Source: Phycisphaerales bacterium
GTDB taxonomy: Bacteria > Planctomycetota > Phycisphaerae > Phycisphaerales > SM1A02
Length of the DNA stretch: 64,000 nucleotides
Assembly (NCBI GenBank): GCA_029268515.1
Contig: JAQWNP010000008.1
Span: 41,840-105,839, forward strand
Direction: 5' to 3'
The notes under the pieces were generated by a model that did no database searches, was not told where the DNA came from, and saw only the letters and a list, made by a program, of their open reading frames with translations. The position numbers and the translations under genes were made by a program. Position 1 is the first letter of the stretch. The number at the start of each line of letters is the position of its first letter. Positions 25,600-34,240 of this stretch are shown piece by piece.

Positions 25600-25794
25600 C
25601 TGCCTCTCTGACCCCCGGTCCCCTAATCACCTTTGCCTACGAACCCGCCTCTGAAAGTGACAGAAACGCAACAAAGCAAATCAATGGTGGCACATCCATG
25701 CAGTGCGACTCTACGTGCTCCAAGCTCGTAGCATCTTTATTCTAGCTCAGGACCGCTGTGATTCCATGCCAATTCTGGTCAGTAGATGAATGGT

Positions 25795-26970
25795 CTATGG
25801 TGAATGAGGCGTATTAATGTCCAGTAACGCCCGTACAACCTGGGTAGCACCATCAGGAGAAGATAAATGAGCCAATACGCTGCTCATTTGGTCTCTGGCC
25901 TGAGCATCATCAATTAAGTGAGCTAACTGGGGCCCAAGGGAGCGGCAATTCGCTTCCGGATCAACTTTGTCCTCGGCAAGTAGGGCGCCGCCTGCATCGA
26001 CAACTGGCTGAGCATTGTGCTTTTGGTGCTGATCCCGGTGGAAAGGATATGGAGCAAAGAGCGTCGGGACATGGTTGTAAACAGCCTCGCCAACACTATT
26101 CGCACCGGCGCGGCTCAATGCCACATCTGCAGCACCCCAAAAAGTGCCCATTTGATGAGCAAACGTCTCGATGTGAGCGGTGATTCCAGCATCTGCATAA
26201 ACCGCTTCCAAGGGAGCGGGCATCTCGTCTTTGCCGGTCAGGTGAAGCACCTGCCAGTCTTTGAGCCTATTCGCATTGGAGCCAATCCAAAGCTGCATAA
26301 ATTGGTTGAGTGATTGGGAACCCTGTGAGGCGCCAGTGACAAGAAGTACAGGTCGGCTTGGATCCAAACCCAACTGCTTACAGCATTCCTGGCGTGTACC
26401 AGGAGATTGGGCATCGCGGCGAACAGGGTAATCAGTGTTCTGGTGGGGCATTGCACTTGGATCAAGCAGTGGTGTTGCTGTCATCACCAGATCAGCTTGG
26501 CGTGCGATGAGCCGGTTTGCTTTACCGGGCACTGCATCAAGATTGAGTAACGCGAGTGGTATGCCTTCAGATCTTGCAGCTGCAGCAGGAGCGACAGATA
26601 TAAACCCGCCTAGGCTGAGCATCCATATTGGTGCTGAATGATTTTGGCTATTGGGGTTGCGAAGTTTACGGATCATCCGTTGCACAGCCCGCTTGCTGTG
26701 GCGGTGGTTCAAAAGAAAATGCAGCGCACGGTCCGGCCGAGCTGCCGGTGGTGTTGCACGCAAGGGTGCGAACTTTGCCCCAATGTGGTTGAGCATGTTT
26801 GCATCCACAGGACGGTTCGAGCATAGAAAAATCGGTTCAATACCGGGCCATTGCTCAGCGATCGCTTCAGCGATGGCAATACCTGGCGCAATATGTCCAC
26901 CGGATCCTCCGCCGGCGAGGAAAATAGTGCCCACGATATTTGGTGTAGTTGCCAATGCCGTTTCATGCAC
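25795..26970 (-). CDS. murG: MurG, UDP-GlcNAc:undecaprenyl-PP-MurNAc-pentapeptide transferase
   Basis: This GT28-family enzyme makes lipid II on the inner membrane face. Motifs are FLAGGGSGGHIAPGIAIAEA (N-terminal G loop), a central LVTGASQGSQSLNQF, and the acceptor region ALSRAGANSVGEAVYNHVP with LFAPYPFHRDQHQKHNA. The open frame begins at a TTG (27057) deep inside ftsW. I prefer the GTG at 26970, which overlaps the ftsW stop by 8 bases; a second GTG at 26934 is also possible and would start right at the G loop. With the 26970 start the protein is 391 residues. Confidence 0.9.
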   Translation of the reverse strand: MHETALATTPNIVGTIFLAGGGSGGHIAPGIAIAEAIAEQWPGIEPIFLCSNRPVDANMLNHIGAKFAPLRATPPAARPDRALHFLLNHRHSKRAVQRMIRKLRNPNSQNHSAPIWMLSLGGFISVAPAAAARSEGIPLALLNLDAVPGKANRLIARQADLVMTATPLLDPSAMPHQNTDYPVRRDAQSPGTRQECCKQLGLDPSRPVLLVTGASQGSQSLNQFMQLWIGSNANRLKDWQVLHLTGKDEMPAPLEAVYADAGITAHIETFAHQMGTFWGAADVALSRAGANSVGEAVYNHVPTLFAPYPFHRDQHQKHNAQPVVDAGGALLAEDKVDPEANCRSLGPQLAHLIDDAQARDQMSSVLAHLSSPDGATQVVRALLDINTPHSP

Positions 26971-28138
26971 CCTGAGCCAGAGATTGTTCCTCTGGTTCAA
27001 AAGTACTGCTTTGAGACGAGATCGCTTTCGAGCGTGTGGTTTCACAACAGCGTTCAATAGCGACGATGAGGCCTAGACAGAAGGCTGTCAGGATCCAACC
27101 AGTACCTCCAGCAGAGAGCAGTGGAAGCGCAATACCCTTTGTGGGGACCATTCCTGTGACCACAAGCATATTCATGGATGCCTGTATTGCGATGCATAAA
27201 AGGATGCCTATTCCGAGCAACCGCAACATGAGATCACTGGTACGTTTGACAATGGCCAGTCCACACCCAAGGAGGAGTAGATAGAGTCCAATGACGGCCA
27301 AGCATCCGAGCAGGCCCAACTCCTCACAGATAATCGCAAATACAAAGTCGGTCGTGTCTTCAGGTAGATATCCAAACTTCTGGATTGAATGGCCAAGCCC
27401 ACGTCCGGCGAGACCTCCGCCACCGACAGCAGCAACTGATTGAATGACGTGATAGCCGATGCCCTCAGGATCCTGATATGGATCGATAAAAGCGCGAAGT
27501 CTCTCTATTCGGTAGGGGCTTGCAATCAAAGCAGCAAAGAAACCAACGATCGCAATGGGACCGACTGCAAGGACATGCTTCCAGGGAGCCCCAGCAATCA
27601 AGAGCATCATAAGTGTTGTCACTGCAATCAGCACTGCGGTGCCAAGATCTTCTAACGCAATCAATCCACAAATCAACATCACCAGAATCATCGGTAGCAA
27701 GCTGCCCGTTGTGAATCGATGTAGGCTTTTTACATTCCGAGCAGCAAACCAGGCAATGAACATAATCACCGTCCACTTGGCGACCTCGCTTGGCTGAAAT
27801 CCGATCGGACCAATCTCAATCCATCGACGAGCACCGTTGACGCTGCGGCCTAAGCCTGGAACGAATACCAGCAGAAGTAGGGCAAAGAGACAGGTCACGA
27901 TCACAAGCATGGATCGATTGCCAATATGGGCTTGGATGCGTTTGAGTGGTAGAGCAGCTGCAATCAGCATCGCTGCAAATGCAGCAAGGGCCAGAATGGT
28001 GGTGCGGCCCAGAACGATCTGTTTAATGGTCAAAGGCGTTTCTTGCCCAACCGTAAGCCCCGCGCTGGTCACCATGACCACCCCGAAGACGAGAAGTGCC
28101 AAAACAGCGAGAATGAGTCCATTTCCAGCCCGGATCAT
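26963..28138 (-). CDS. ftsW: FtsW/RodA/SpoVE-family peptidoglycan glycosyltransferase
   Basis: This 391-residue polytopic protein (about ten membrane helices) has GARRWIEIGPIGFQPSEVAK, the FTTGSLLPMILVMLICGLIA helix region, and the late loop GMVPTKGIALPLLSAGGTGW. These are SEDS-family landmarks. Position directly upstream of murG argues for FtsW (septal) rather than RodA. It polymerises glycan strands from lipid II during division. The SYGGSS consensus is here LLSAGGTGW. The tail of about 25 residues is hydrophilic. No other cell-wall cluster gene is adjacent. Confidence 0.9.
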   Translation of the reverse strand: MIRAGNGLILAVLALLVFGVVMVTSAGLTVGQETPLTIKQIVLGRTTILALAAFAAMLIAAALPLKRIQAHIGNRSMLVIVTCLFALLLLVFVPGLGRSVNGARRWIEIGPIGFQPSEVAKWTVIMFIAWFAARNVKSLHRFTTGSLLPMILVMLICGLIALEDLGTAVLIAVTTLMMLLIAGAPWKHVLAVGPIAIVGFFAALIASPYRIERLRAFIDPYQDPEGIGYHVIQSVAAVGGGGLAGRGLGHSIQKFGYLPEDTTDFVFAIICEELGLLGCLAVIGLYLLLLGCGLAIVKRTSDLMLRLLGIGILLCIAIQASMNMLVVTGMVPTKGIALPLLSAGGTGWILTAFCLGLIVAIERCCETTRSKAISSQSSTFEPEEQSLAQGA

Positions 28139-28225
28139 GAGGGATGTATCGGCCCTGACTTGAGTAGATCTGGACTTTCTCTTCTGGCAAGGCTGGATGG
28201 AGCGACCTTGCTACGATTACAGGTC

Positions 28226-29815
28226 ATGATTGGCGATTCTGAAACATTGGGACCTAGGCCGACTGTTTTTCTACAGACCTTCGGCTGCCAGATGAACGAA
28301 CTCGATAGTGAGTTGGTTGAAAGCCATCTTCGCGCTCTGGGGTATCAGTTCGTCAGCGATCCAGAGCAAGCCGAAGTCGTGCTCTATAACACGTGCTCCG
28401 TTCGAGAGCAGGCAGAAAATAAGGCATCGAGCCGAATCGGAATTGTTGGCAAACAGAAGCTTCAAGGGCGCCAGGTTGTCCTTGGTGTGCTTGGTTGTAT
28501 GGCTGAGCGTGAAGGTAGTGCCATGCTGAGTCGACTTCCACAGATTGACTTCTTATGCGGACCTGCTGAACTGGATAAGGTGCCCATGTTGATTGACAAC
28601 GCAATGAAAGGCGTTGTTATCGAGGAAGCAGATCGGGTGATCTTGCAAGGCAACAATGCTCGGCGCAGCGCCACATTGCAGGCCGCGACCGACTCACTTG
28701 AGGTACTTGATCTCTCGCGAGCCTTCGACCCAATTCGTGCTGAGGCTGGCGGTCGTGCCGCCTATGTCCGGATCACTCGGGGTTGCAATAAGTTCTGTAC
28801 TTATTGTGTGGTACCTCATACGCGAGGCGCGGAGGTCCACCGGCCACCAGCTGCCATTATTGATGAATGCAAAAAACTTGCTGATGCGGGCGTGATAGAA
28901 ATCACGCTGCTGGGACAAACAGTTAATCACTATCGCTATGTGCACGGGGTCGCGCTGACTGTTTCTGGTGGGGAGGCACCACAGGTAGGGCCTGGTGCAA
29001 ACGCATTTACAAAGGGTCACCAAAGCAACGGTACAGAGCGGGTTACTTCATTTGCAGATCTGCTGGCACGTATTCATGAAGAAATTCCGGCTATTAAGAG
29101 GCTGCGCTTTGTAACAAGCTATCCACGCGACTTCGGTGACGATGCTTTGGCGGTTATGGCTCAGTCGCCCCGAATCTGTCAGTACCTTCATGTGCCAGCT
29201 CAGTCTGGATCGAATGACGTGCTGAAGCGAATGAATAGGGGCTACACAGTTGAGCAGTATGAGGACTTCATCCAGAGGGCCCGACACTTTATGCCGGAGG
29301 TGAGTATCGCTGGGGATATCATCGTAGGTTTCCCTGGTGAGACTGAAGAAGATGTTGAGGCGACTCGCAGTCTGATTGAGCGAGTTGGCTTCAAGAACAA
29401 CTTCATCTTTAAATACTCACCGCGTCCAGGTACGGTTGCGGCGAGTCGCTTCGAAGATGATATTCCGGACTCAACCAAGCGGCGAAGGCTCAATTCTTTA
29501 CTCGATACTCAGGCAGAAGTGAGCCGAGATGTTCATGCTTCATGGGTTGGTAAAGGGGTCGACGTCTTTGTTGAGAAGATCTCTGAGCAAAGCCGTAAGC
29601 AGCAGGCGGCAGAGGGTCTTGGCACCCGTAAGATCACTTTAGGGTGGGAAAAGCCTCCAATCCAACTCAGCGGTCGTACTGGAGGCGATCTCATTACGGT
29701 CTTCGACCTGCCGACTGGTATGAACGCCGAGTCTCTCATTGGCAGAATCGTCAAACTAGAAATTGAGTCTTCAAGTCCACTTCTCTTAAAAGGGCGCCCT
29801 TTGACAGGGGTTTAG
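28226..29815 (+). CDS. miaB: MiaB, tRNA 2-methylthio-N6-adenosine methylthiotransferase
   Basis: This 529-residue radical-SAM enzyme adds the 2-methylthio group to i6A37 of tRNA. The N-terminal domain has QTFGCQMNELDSEL and CSVREQAENKA for the auxiliary cluster. The radical-SAM cluster is CNKFCTYCVVPHTRG. Later come VPAQSGSNDVLKRMNRGYT and a C-terminal TRAM domain. Between LLGQTVNHY and the FADLL helix there is an insertion of about 35 Gly-rich residues not usual for MiaB. The start ATG at 28226 is used because the open frame upstream (to 28043) overlaps the divergent ftsW gene. Confidence 0.92.
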   Translation: MIGDSETLGPRPTVFLQTFGCQMNELDSELVESHLRALGYQFVSDPEQAEVVLYNTCSVREQAENKASSRIGIVGKQKLQGRQVVLGVLGCMAEREGSAMLSRLPQIDFLCGPAELDKVPMLIDNAMKGVVIEEADRVILQGNNARRSATLQAATDSLEVLDLSRAFDPIRAEAGGRAAYVRITRGCNKFCTYCVVPHTRGAEVHRPPAAIIDECKKLADAGVIEITLLGQTVNHYRYVHGVALTVSGGEAPQVGPGANAFTKGHQSNGTERVTSFADLLARIHEEIPAIKRLRFVTSYPRDFGDDALAVMAQSPRICQYLHVPAQSGSNDVLKRMNRGYTVEQYEDFIQRARHFMPEVSIAGDIIVGFPGETEEDVEATRSLIERVGFKNNFIFKYSPRPGTVAASRFEDDIPDSTKRRRLNSLLDTQAEVSRDVHASWVGKGVDVFVEKISEQSRKQQAAEGLGTRKITLGWEKPPIQLSGRTGGDLITVFDLPTGMNAESLIGRIVKLEIESSSPLLLKGRPLTGV

Positions 29816-30168
29816 GTCGCTAATGTAGTGCTCATGCCCTTCTGAAAGAGGGGCTCTCAAATAGCCTTAAAGAGTCTTTTTGGAGCAAAATGCCTTTGAG
29901 AACCCTGAAATCGTGGTTTTCTATTATCGGGTTTGTAACAGTTTTATCGAATTAACTCTTATTTTAGAGCATCACTCATGCTTGACTGCCGTATCTGTTG
30001 GGGTATCTTCTAGGGGTACGGAGTTAGGGGTTGCTTTATCGCAACCTCTTGCAAGTTCCACGCTTGCCGACGGAGAAAGGGTATTTCCGACAGGAAGTGA
30101 GGAACCTGCTAGCAATGTGAGAGCAGGTCTCGCAAATAATCGTGAAGAGAAGAAAGGTTTATTTAGCT
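29816..30168 (+). promoter_or_regulatory. Hairpin-rich leader upstream of the PEP-CTERM-like protein gene
   Basis: This 353-base gap has no convincing gene. It holds several inverted repeats: 29836-29854 (eight pairs including one G-T, three-base loop), 30026-30049 (AGGGGTTGC against GCAACCTCT, nine pairs with one G-T, six-base loop), a CGGA/TCCG stem at about 30070-30088, and a CTGCT/AGCAG pair around 30107-30127. A purine-rich GAAGAAAGG lies before the downstream ATG. I could not match it to a known riboswitch. It may be the 5' untranslated leader and promoter of the downstream gene. Confidence 0.4.
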
Positions 30169-30897
30169 ATGAAAAAAGTGACAGTCTTAACAGCCTGCGC
30201 CCTTTCAATTGGCATGGCAGTCGGAGTCGCATCAGCTGATGTGAACGTCGCTGGCGTTATGTCAGGTGGTTCGGCAGGCAATGACGCGAATGGTGTGAGC
30301 TGGCAATACCTCCAAGATGTAGACATCAATGGTACAAACCATAATGTCTTCCGACTCTACGCTGACCGAGCATGGATGAATGGCCAAAATGGTTTCGACA
30401 ACGAAATCCTTGAAGTTAAAGGCACATCATCGGACCCATCATCCGCAATTTCAAACGGTTTGATTTTCAAAGATGCGTTTGCCTCAACCAATGGCCCATC
30501 GAGCGAATCGTTCAATGGCCTTGTCCCAGCACTTCGCTACACCAGTTACACAACTATTGGTGCTGAAACAGAGTCTGCTGACAATGTTTACCTCGGTAAC
30601 CAAGGTTGGGCTTTAGATGGTTTCAATATGGACTCCGGTGGTACATTTGCTTCACTACCAAATGGAGCAGGTTTTGCAGACAATGACGCAGCAGCCATGG
30701 GTGCTGGTAGCACATTGTTGATGCAAATCACAACCACAGGTGACCAAGTTCAGTACAACCTGAACATCAACAGTCGCTCAGTAACTGGCGGTGGTGCTTC
30801 TTGGGTAGCATCAGGTACAGTCGCAATCCCAGCTCCAGGTGCACTTGCACTTCTCGGTATCGCTGGTCTTGCATCGCGTCGCCGTCGTCGCGCCTGA
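30169..30897 (+). CDS. Secreted protein with PEP-CTERM-like C-terminal sorting signal
   Basis: This 242-residue protein has a signal peptide (residues 1-23, KK then ACALSIGMAVGVASA). The Gly/Asn/Ser-rich beta-type body is followed by the tail IPAPGALALLGIAGLASRRR, an Arg-cluster-terminated helix of the PEP-CTERM type used for export and surface sorting in Phycisphaerae and many Gram-negatives. No enzyme motif is seen. ATG 30169 is preferred over the GTG at 30142 because it starts the signal peptide. It is followed by a strong terminator. Confidence 0.8.
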   Translation: MKKVTVLTACALSIGMAVGVASADVNVAGVMSGGSAGNDANGVSWQYLQDVDINGTNHNVFRLYADRAWMNGQNGFDNEILEVKGTSSDPSSAISNGLIFKDAFASTNGPSSESFNGLVPALRYTSYTTIGAETESADNVYLGNQGWALDGFNMDSGGTFASLPNGAGFADNDAAAMGAGSTLLMQITTTGDQVQYNLNINSRSVTGGGASWVASGTVAIPAPGALALLGIAGLASRRRRRA

Positions 30898-30942
30898 TCG
30901 CTCAACTACATAAGCCTTTGCTTTGTAGTAAAAAGTGACTAA

Positions 30943-30978
30943 AACACCGCCGACCTTTGGGTCGGCGGTGTTCTTTTT
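30943..30978 (+). terminator. Rho-independent terminator
   Basis: A perfect 13-base-pair GC-rich stem (AACACCGCCGACC with its complement) and a TTTG loop are followed by CTTTTT. It lies 45 bases after the PEP-CTERM-like gene and would end that transcript. Confidence 0.92.
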
Positions 30979-31139
30979 GCAGCCACTTGGCATCTTCCAA
31001 GACTTTGATTGCAGGGCTCAGCGGGCTATTTTTGAGGATTTGGTGTTATTTTTAATCAACCATTCCAGAAACAGCACAATTGAGGACATACTTAACGCAG
31101 TAGGCCAAGAGATGCGCGGGGAGAAAGGTCGACCGTGTT

Positions 31140-31772
31140 ATGAAATCTGCACGTCCACAGCATTTTCAATATTTGATTTTAGGTACCGTTCTTTACGGTG
31201 CCACTTGGACCAACGTGGCAGTTGGAGACCTCTTTCAGTTTGATCTCGTTTTAGAGACCGACATGCCTTTGACTGTCCTTGCCATTCCCGCATCGAACAG
31301 TGTGTTCACTTTGTCAGAAGTGGTGCAAGGTACGAGCCAATGGGATCCCGAAGAACCGTTCCCATCATTCTCCCTGGCAGATGCCGGCCCCATGAACTTG
31401 CAAAGCAGTGTTTTTATTGCTGATGACTTTCCCCCTTTTGAGGACGCCCTGGTGGCGACCGGAACAGACTTGATGCAGGGGTATAGTTATTGGTTCGGAT
31501 GGGGGATGATGACCCTGAGTATTGAATATGGCTCAAATGCGTGGGGACCGGACTACACAGATTTAAGCCTTCAATGGACCTTGGAGGGTCCAACGTGGAA
31601 TGAACAATCGATCACGGGTACGGGTGGTACCGGCTTTATCAGCGACAATATCAATGGAGGTCTGTACGACCTGACAATCTCAAGTTGGTCACTGACATTG
31701 ATTCCTGCGCCCGCATCGTTATTGCCTTTGGTTTTGGCATTCGGAGCCAGGCGCACCCGCAGACGGGTGTGA
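31140..31772 (+). CDS. Second secreted protein with PEP-CTERM-like tail
   Basis: This 210-residue protein begins with a hydrophobic signal-like segment (about residues 9-29). It ends with LIPAPASLLPLVLAFGARRT, then an Arg-rich end, which is the same IPAP-helix-Arg layout as the neighbouring gene. The body is rich in Ser, Gly, Trp and Asp and looks like a beta-sandwich. No relationship to the first PEP-CTERM-like protein is visible outside the tail. GGGGAGAAAGG lies about 14 bases before the ATG. It converges on rho 30 bases downstream. Confidence 0.72.
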   Translation: MKSARPQHFQYLILGTVLYGATWTNVAVGDLFQFDLVLETDMPLTVLAIPASNSVFTLSEVVQGTSQWDPEEPFPSFSLADAGPMNLQSSVFIADDFPPFEDALVATGTDLMQGYSYWFGWGMMTLSIEYGSNAWGPDYTDLSLQWTLEGPTWNEQSITGTGGTGFISDNINGGLYDLTISSWSLTLIPAPASLLPLVLAFGARRTRRRV

Positions 31773-31802
31773 TCGAACGCCCATCCTGTATTGGATGTTT
31801 GC

Positions 31803-32933
31803 TCAGCCCTTGACCAGGTCAGCATTCTCAGGAAAGCGTTTGAGCGCTGCGAGCAGCTGTTCAATTTGTTGTTCAGGCTTCATGTTCAGAAGTCGGCGGC
31901 GAAGAGCTGTCACTGTCTTGAGCTCGTTTTCTGGTGCCAGCAGATGCTCCTTTCTGGTGCCAGAAGCAGCGAGATTAATCGCCGGATAGAGCCGCATCTC
32001 TGATATGGAACGATCGAGGATCAGCTCCATGTTGCCAGTGCCTTTGAACTCTTCAAAGATGATTTGGTCGGCACGGGAGCCGGTATCAATGAGGCAGGTG
32101 GCAATAATAGTGAGCGATCCGCCTTCTTCGGCATTCCGGGCTGCACCAAAAAGCTGTTTGGGTATCTCCATCGCTTTTGAGTCGAGCCCACCTGACATTG
32201 TCTTGCCGCCAGAGCCATACTGACGCGAGTTGTTGAAGGCCCGCCCCAGACGTGTAATTGAGTCCAATAGGACAACCACATCTTTGCCAGCCTCAAGAAG
32301 CCGCTTGGCTCGCTCGATGGTGAAAATGCCGAGTTCAAGATGTCTATTCACATCTTCATCATTACTGGAGGCCAGTACTTGAGCTGACACATTTCTCTTG
32401 AAATCTGTGACCTCTTCAGGTCGTTCATCGATCAGAAGGGCGATCACATGAACATCTGGATGGTTTTGCTTGATACCCGTGGCAATGTTCTGGAGAAGGA
32501 TGGTCTTCCCAGCTTTTGGGGGTGCCACAATAAGCCCGCGTGTTCCCAGTCCAATCGGGCAGAACAAATCAATAAGACGGCAAGAGGCTGGGCAGTCGGC
32601 GTGCTCAAGATTGAGCCGGGGTTGAGGATCGATTGGCGTCAGCTCTTCAAAAGTCTTGCGTTTGACATATTCTTCTGGTGACAGCCCATCAATTTTTAGG
32701 ATCTCCTCAACAATACGTCGTGGCCGTGTATTTCGCCGCCCTCGTCGACGTCGAGGTTTACGTGAGATGACGCGAGCCTCAATTTCCTGGGCTTGCCTGA
32801 GCATAGACTTACTGCCCAGATCAAGGGGCACAAATGGATCGCCCTGCGTGACGACGAGACCGTTTTCTAACGCTCGAAGACGACCTTCTACTTTGCCAGT
32901 CCACTCTAAGATGCCGGTAACTATGTCTGACAC
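31803..32933 (-). CDS. rho: Transcription termination factor Rho, shortened N-terminal region
   Basis: This hexameric RNA-dependent ATPase ends transcription. The ATPase core is intact: Walker A APPKAGKTILLQ, LLIDERPEEVTDF, VVVLLDSITRLGRAFN (Walker B), YGSGGKTMSGGLD and GSLTIIATCLIDTGSR. The N-terminal Rho_N helical domain is missing. A short cold-shock-like RNA-binding segment (about residues 5-57) is followed by an Arg-rich linker. I chose GTG 32933, with GGAG six bases upstream; a TTG at 32972 would add 13 residues. With either start the Walker A comes roughly 30-40 residues earlier than in Escherichia coli Rho. Confidence 0.9.
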   Translation of the reverse strand: MSDIVTGILEWTGKVEGRLRALENGLVVTQGDPFVPLDLGSKSMLRQAQEIEARVISRKPRRRRGRRNTRPRRIVEEILKIDGLSPEEYVKRKTFEELTPIDPQPRLNLEHADCPASCRLIDLFCPIGLGTRGLIVAPPKAGKTILLQNIATGIKQNHPDVHVIALLIDERPEEVTDFKRNVSAQVLASSNDEDVNRHLELGIFTIERAKRLLEAGKDVVVLLDSITRLGRAFNNSRQYGSGGKTMSGGLDSKAMEIPKQLFGAARNAEEGGSLTIIATCLIDTGSRADQIIFEEFKGTGNMELILDRSISEMRLYPAINLAASGTRKEHLLAPENELKTVTALRRRLLNMKPEQQIEQLLAALKRFPENADLVKG

Positions 32934-33250
32934 ATGCCTCTCCGATGAGGACTCAATGCTTCCACTGTGCAATAGGTCAACCTACTTCTGAGGTTGATCC
33001 CGGCACACCGGGTTTAAAAACGCACATGGACCATTGGGCCCGGGATGTGAACTGGCCCGCAGGCCTGGGTTCACAGAATCTACCCATCTATGCTTGATTC
33101 ATAATCCAGTACACCGGCGTTGGATGCCGCTGTTGGGTTTGCCCTGGCAATATGATCAAATGTATTGGGTTTAGGTCTCGGTTTCTACACCGCAAGTTAA
33201 AGTAGACCAGCCTGGGCTGGTGGTGTCAAGATTGAATCGCTATGTGCATT
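32934..33250 (-). promoter_or_regulatory. Long leader between psuG and rho
   Basis: This 317-base stretch without a gene lies upstream of rho on the minus strand. It contains a hairpin at 33046-33075 (TGTGAAC paired with GTTCACA, with an inner GGCC/GGCC stem) and a small CCAGC/GCTGG hairpin at 33207-33220. Rho genes often have long leaders through which Rho limits its own synthesis, and this would fit, but no specific element is recognised. Confidence 0.35.
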
Positions 33251-34237
33251 TCAGGCAGAAGCAATTCGGCCGGCCAGCTGGGCATTTGCAATGAGTACGC
33301 TGATGTTGGCTGTGAGGCTTCGCCCTTGGGTATTTCCATGCAGCTCTGCCAGCAGCGAAGGTGTTCGAGCGGGTCCAGCACCAGAATCAGTGGCAGCCTC
33401 AGCCTCCTGGCAGAGTGCCTCTAGGTCACTTGCTGCAAGCCGAGTCGCTTCTGGGGGATCATTGACGACCAGCATGCTTCCTGATCCCGGCACGACCTCA
33501 CAGTGCAGTCGATAGACGTCCGCTATTTCGTTGACTTGATCCAATCGTTGAGAGACAAAAGCGGCATCAGTGCCGGCAGCGAGGAACCGAGGTAGACGAT
33601 GTGTTTGATATCCAATAATCGGAACACAGAGCGTTTCGAGTAGTTCGCGAGTCGCCTCAACATCTAATATTGACTTCGGGCCGGCACAAACAACGCAGCC
33701 ACGAAATTTTGATAATGCGGTCAAGTCTGCTGATACATCGAGTTGCTGTGCCCAGCCACGATGGACGCCGCCAATTCCGCCTGTGGCCATGACATCAATA
33801 CAACAATCCAATTCTTTTGACGCCATTGCTAAGGCGGCTAGCGTTCCCGAAACAGTGGTGCCGGCAGTCCGCTTCTGTGCGATCGCTGGTGCGAGATCAG
33901 TCACCGCCACTTTTCCCGCATCATCATTCTCAGCCAATGCACGGAGTTGGTCATCATTGAGACCGACATGAACCACGCCATCAATGACCGCTGTGATTGC
34001 TGGTACGCAGCCACTCTCTACGACGACTTTTTTGATGAGGCCAAGCGTCTGTAAGTGCCCTGGTTCATCTTCGTGCCAAGGAAGCGCTACGCCATCAAGA
34101 TCATGGGGTGGTTGTGGTAAATGGCAAGGAGTCTTCGGTAGGCCTTTGGTCAATACGGCTGTTTCTAAACCCACAATCCCGCAGCCGTCCTGCACCGCCT
34201 GTGTAATCTCAGGGGCAATATTAATCGCACTGCTCAT
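33251..34237 (-). CDS. psuG: Pseudouridine-5'-phosphate glycosidase
   Basis: This 328-residue enzyme cleaves pseudouridine 5'-phosphate to uracil and ribose 5-phosphate. Family markers are IVGLETAVLTKGLP near residue 21, the loop ATGGIGGVHRGW near residue 152, a catalytic Lys in the AVTDLAPAIAQKRTAGTTVS region, and CAGPKSILDVEATRELLETL. The partner kinase psuK is not in the window. The gene starts 3 bases after the stop of the helicase gene, so the two probably share a transcript. Confidence 0.9.
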   Translation of the reverse strand: MSSAINIAPEITQAVQDGCGIVGLETAVLTKGLPKTPCHLPQPPHDLDGVALPWHEDEPGHLQTLGLIKKVVVESGCVPAITAVIDGVVHVGLNDDQLRALAENDDAGKVAVTDLAPAIAQKRTAGTTVSGTLAALAMASKELDCCIDVMATGGIGGVHRGWAQQLDVSADLTALSKFRGCVVCAGPKSILDVEATRELLETLCVPIIGYQTHRLPRFLAAGTDAAFVSQRLDQVNEIADVYRLHCEVVPGSGSMLVVNDPPEATRLAASDLEALCQEAEAATDSGAGPARTPSLLAELHGNTQGRSLTANISVLIANAQLAGRIASA

Positions 34238-34240
34238 GTC

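Noticed and set aside
29990..30130. A possible cyclic di-GMP or other known riboswitch
   Set aside because: The conserved core sequences of the classes I could recall are not present, so I list it only as an unidentified leader.
29880..30239. A 119-residue open frame in the leader of the PEP-CTERM-like gene
   Set aside because: It runs into the signal peptide region of the downstream gene in another frame and has no ribosome site or motif.
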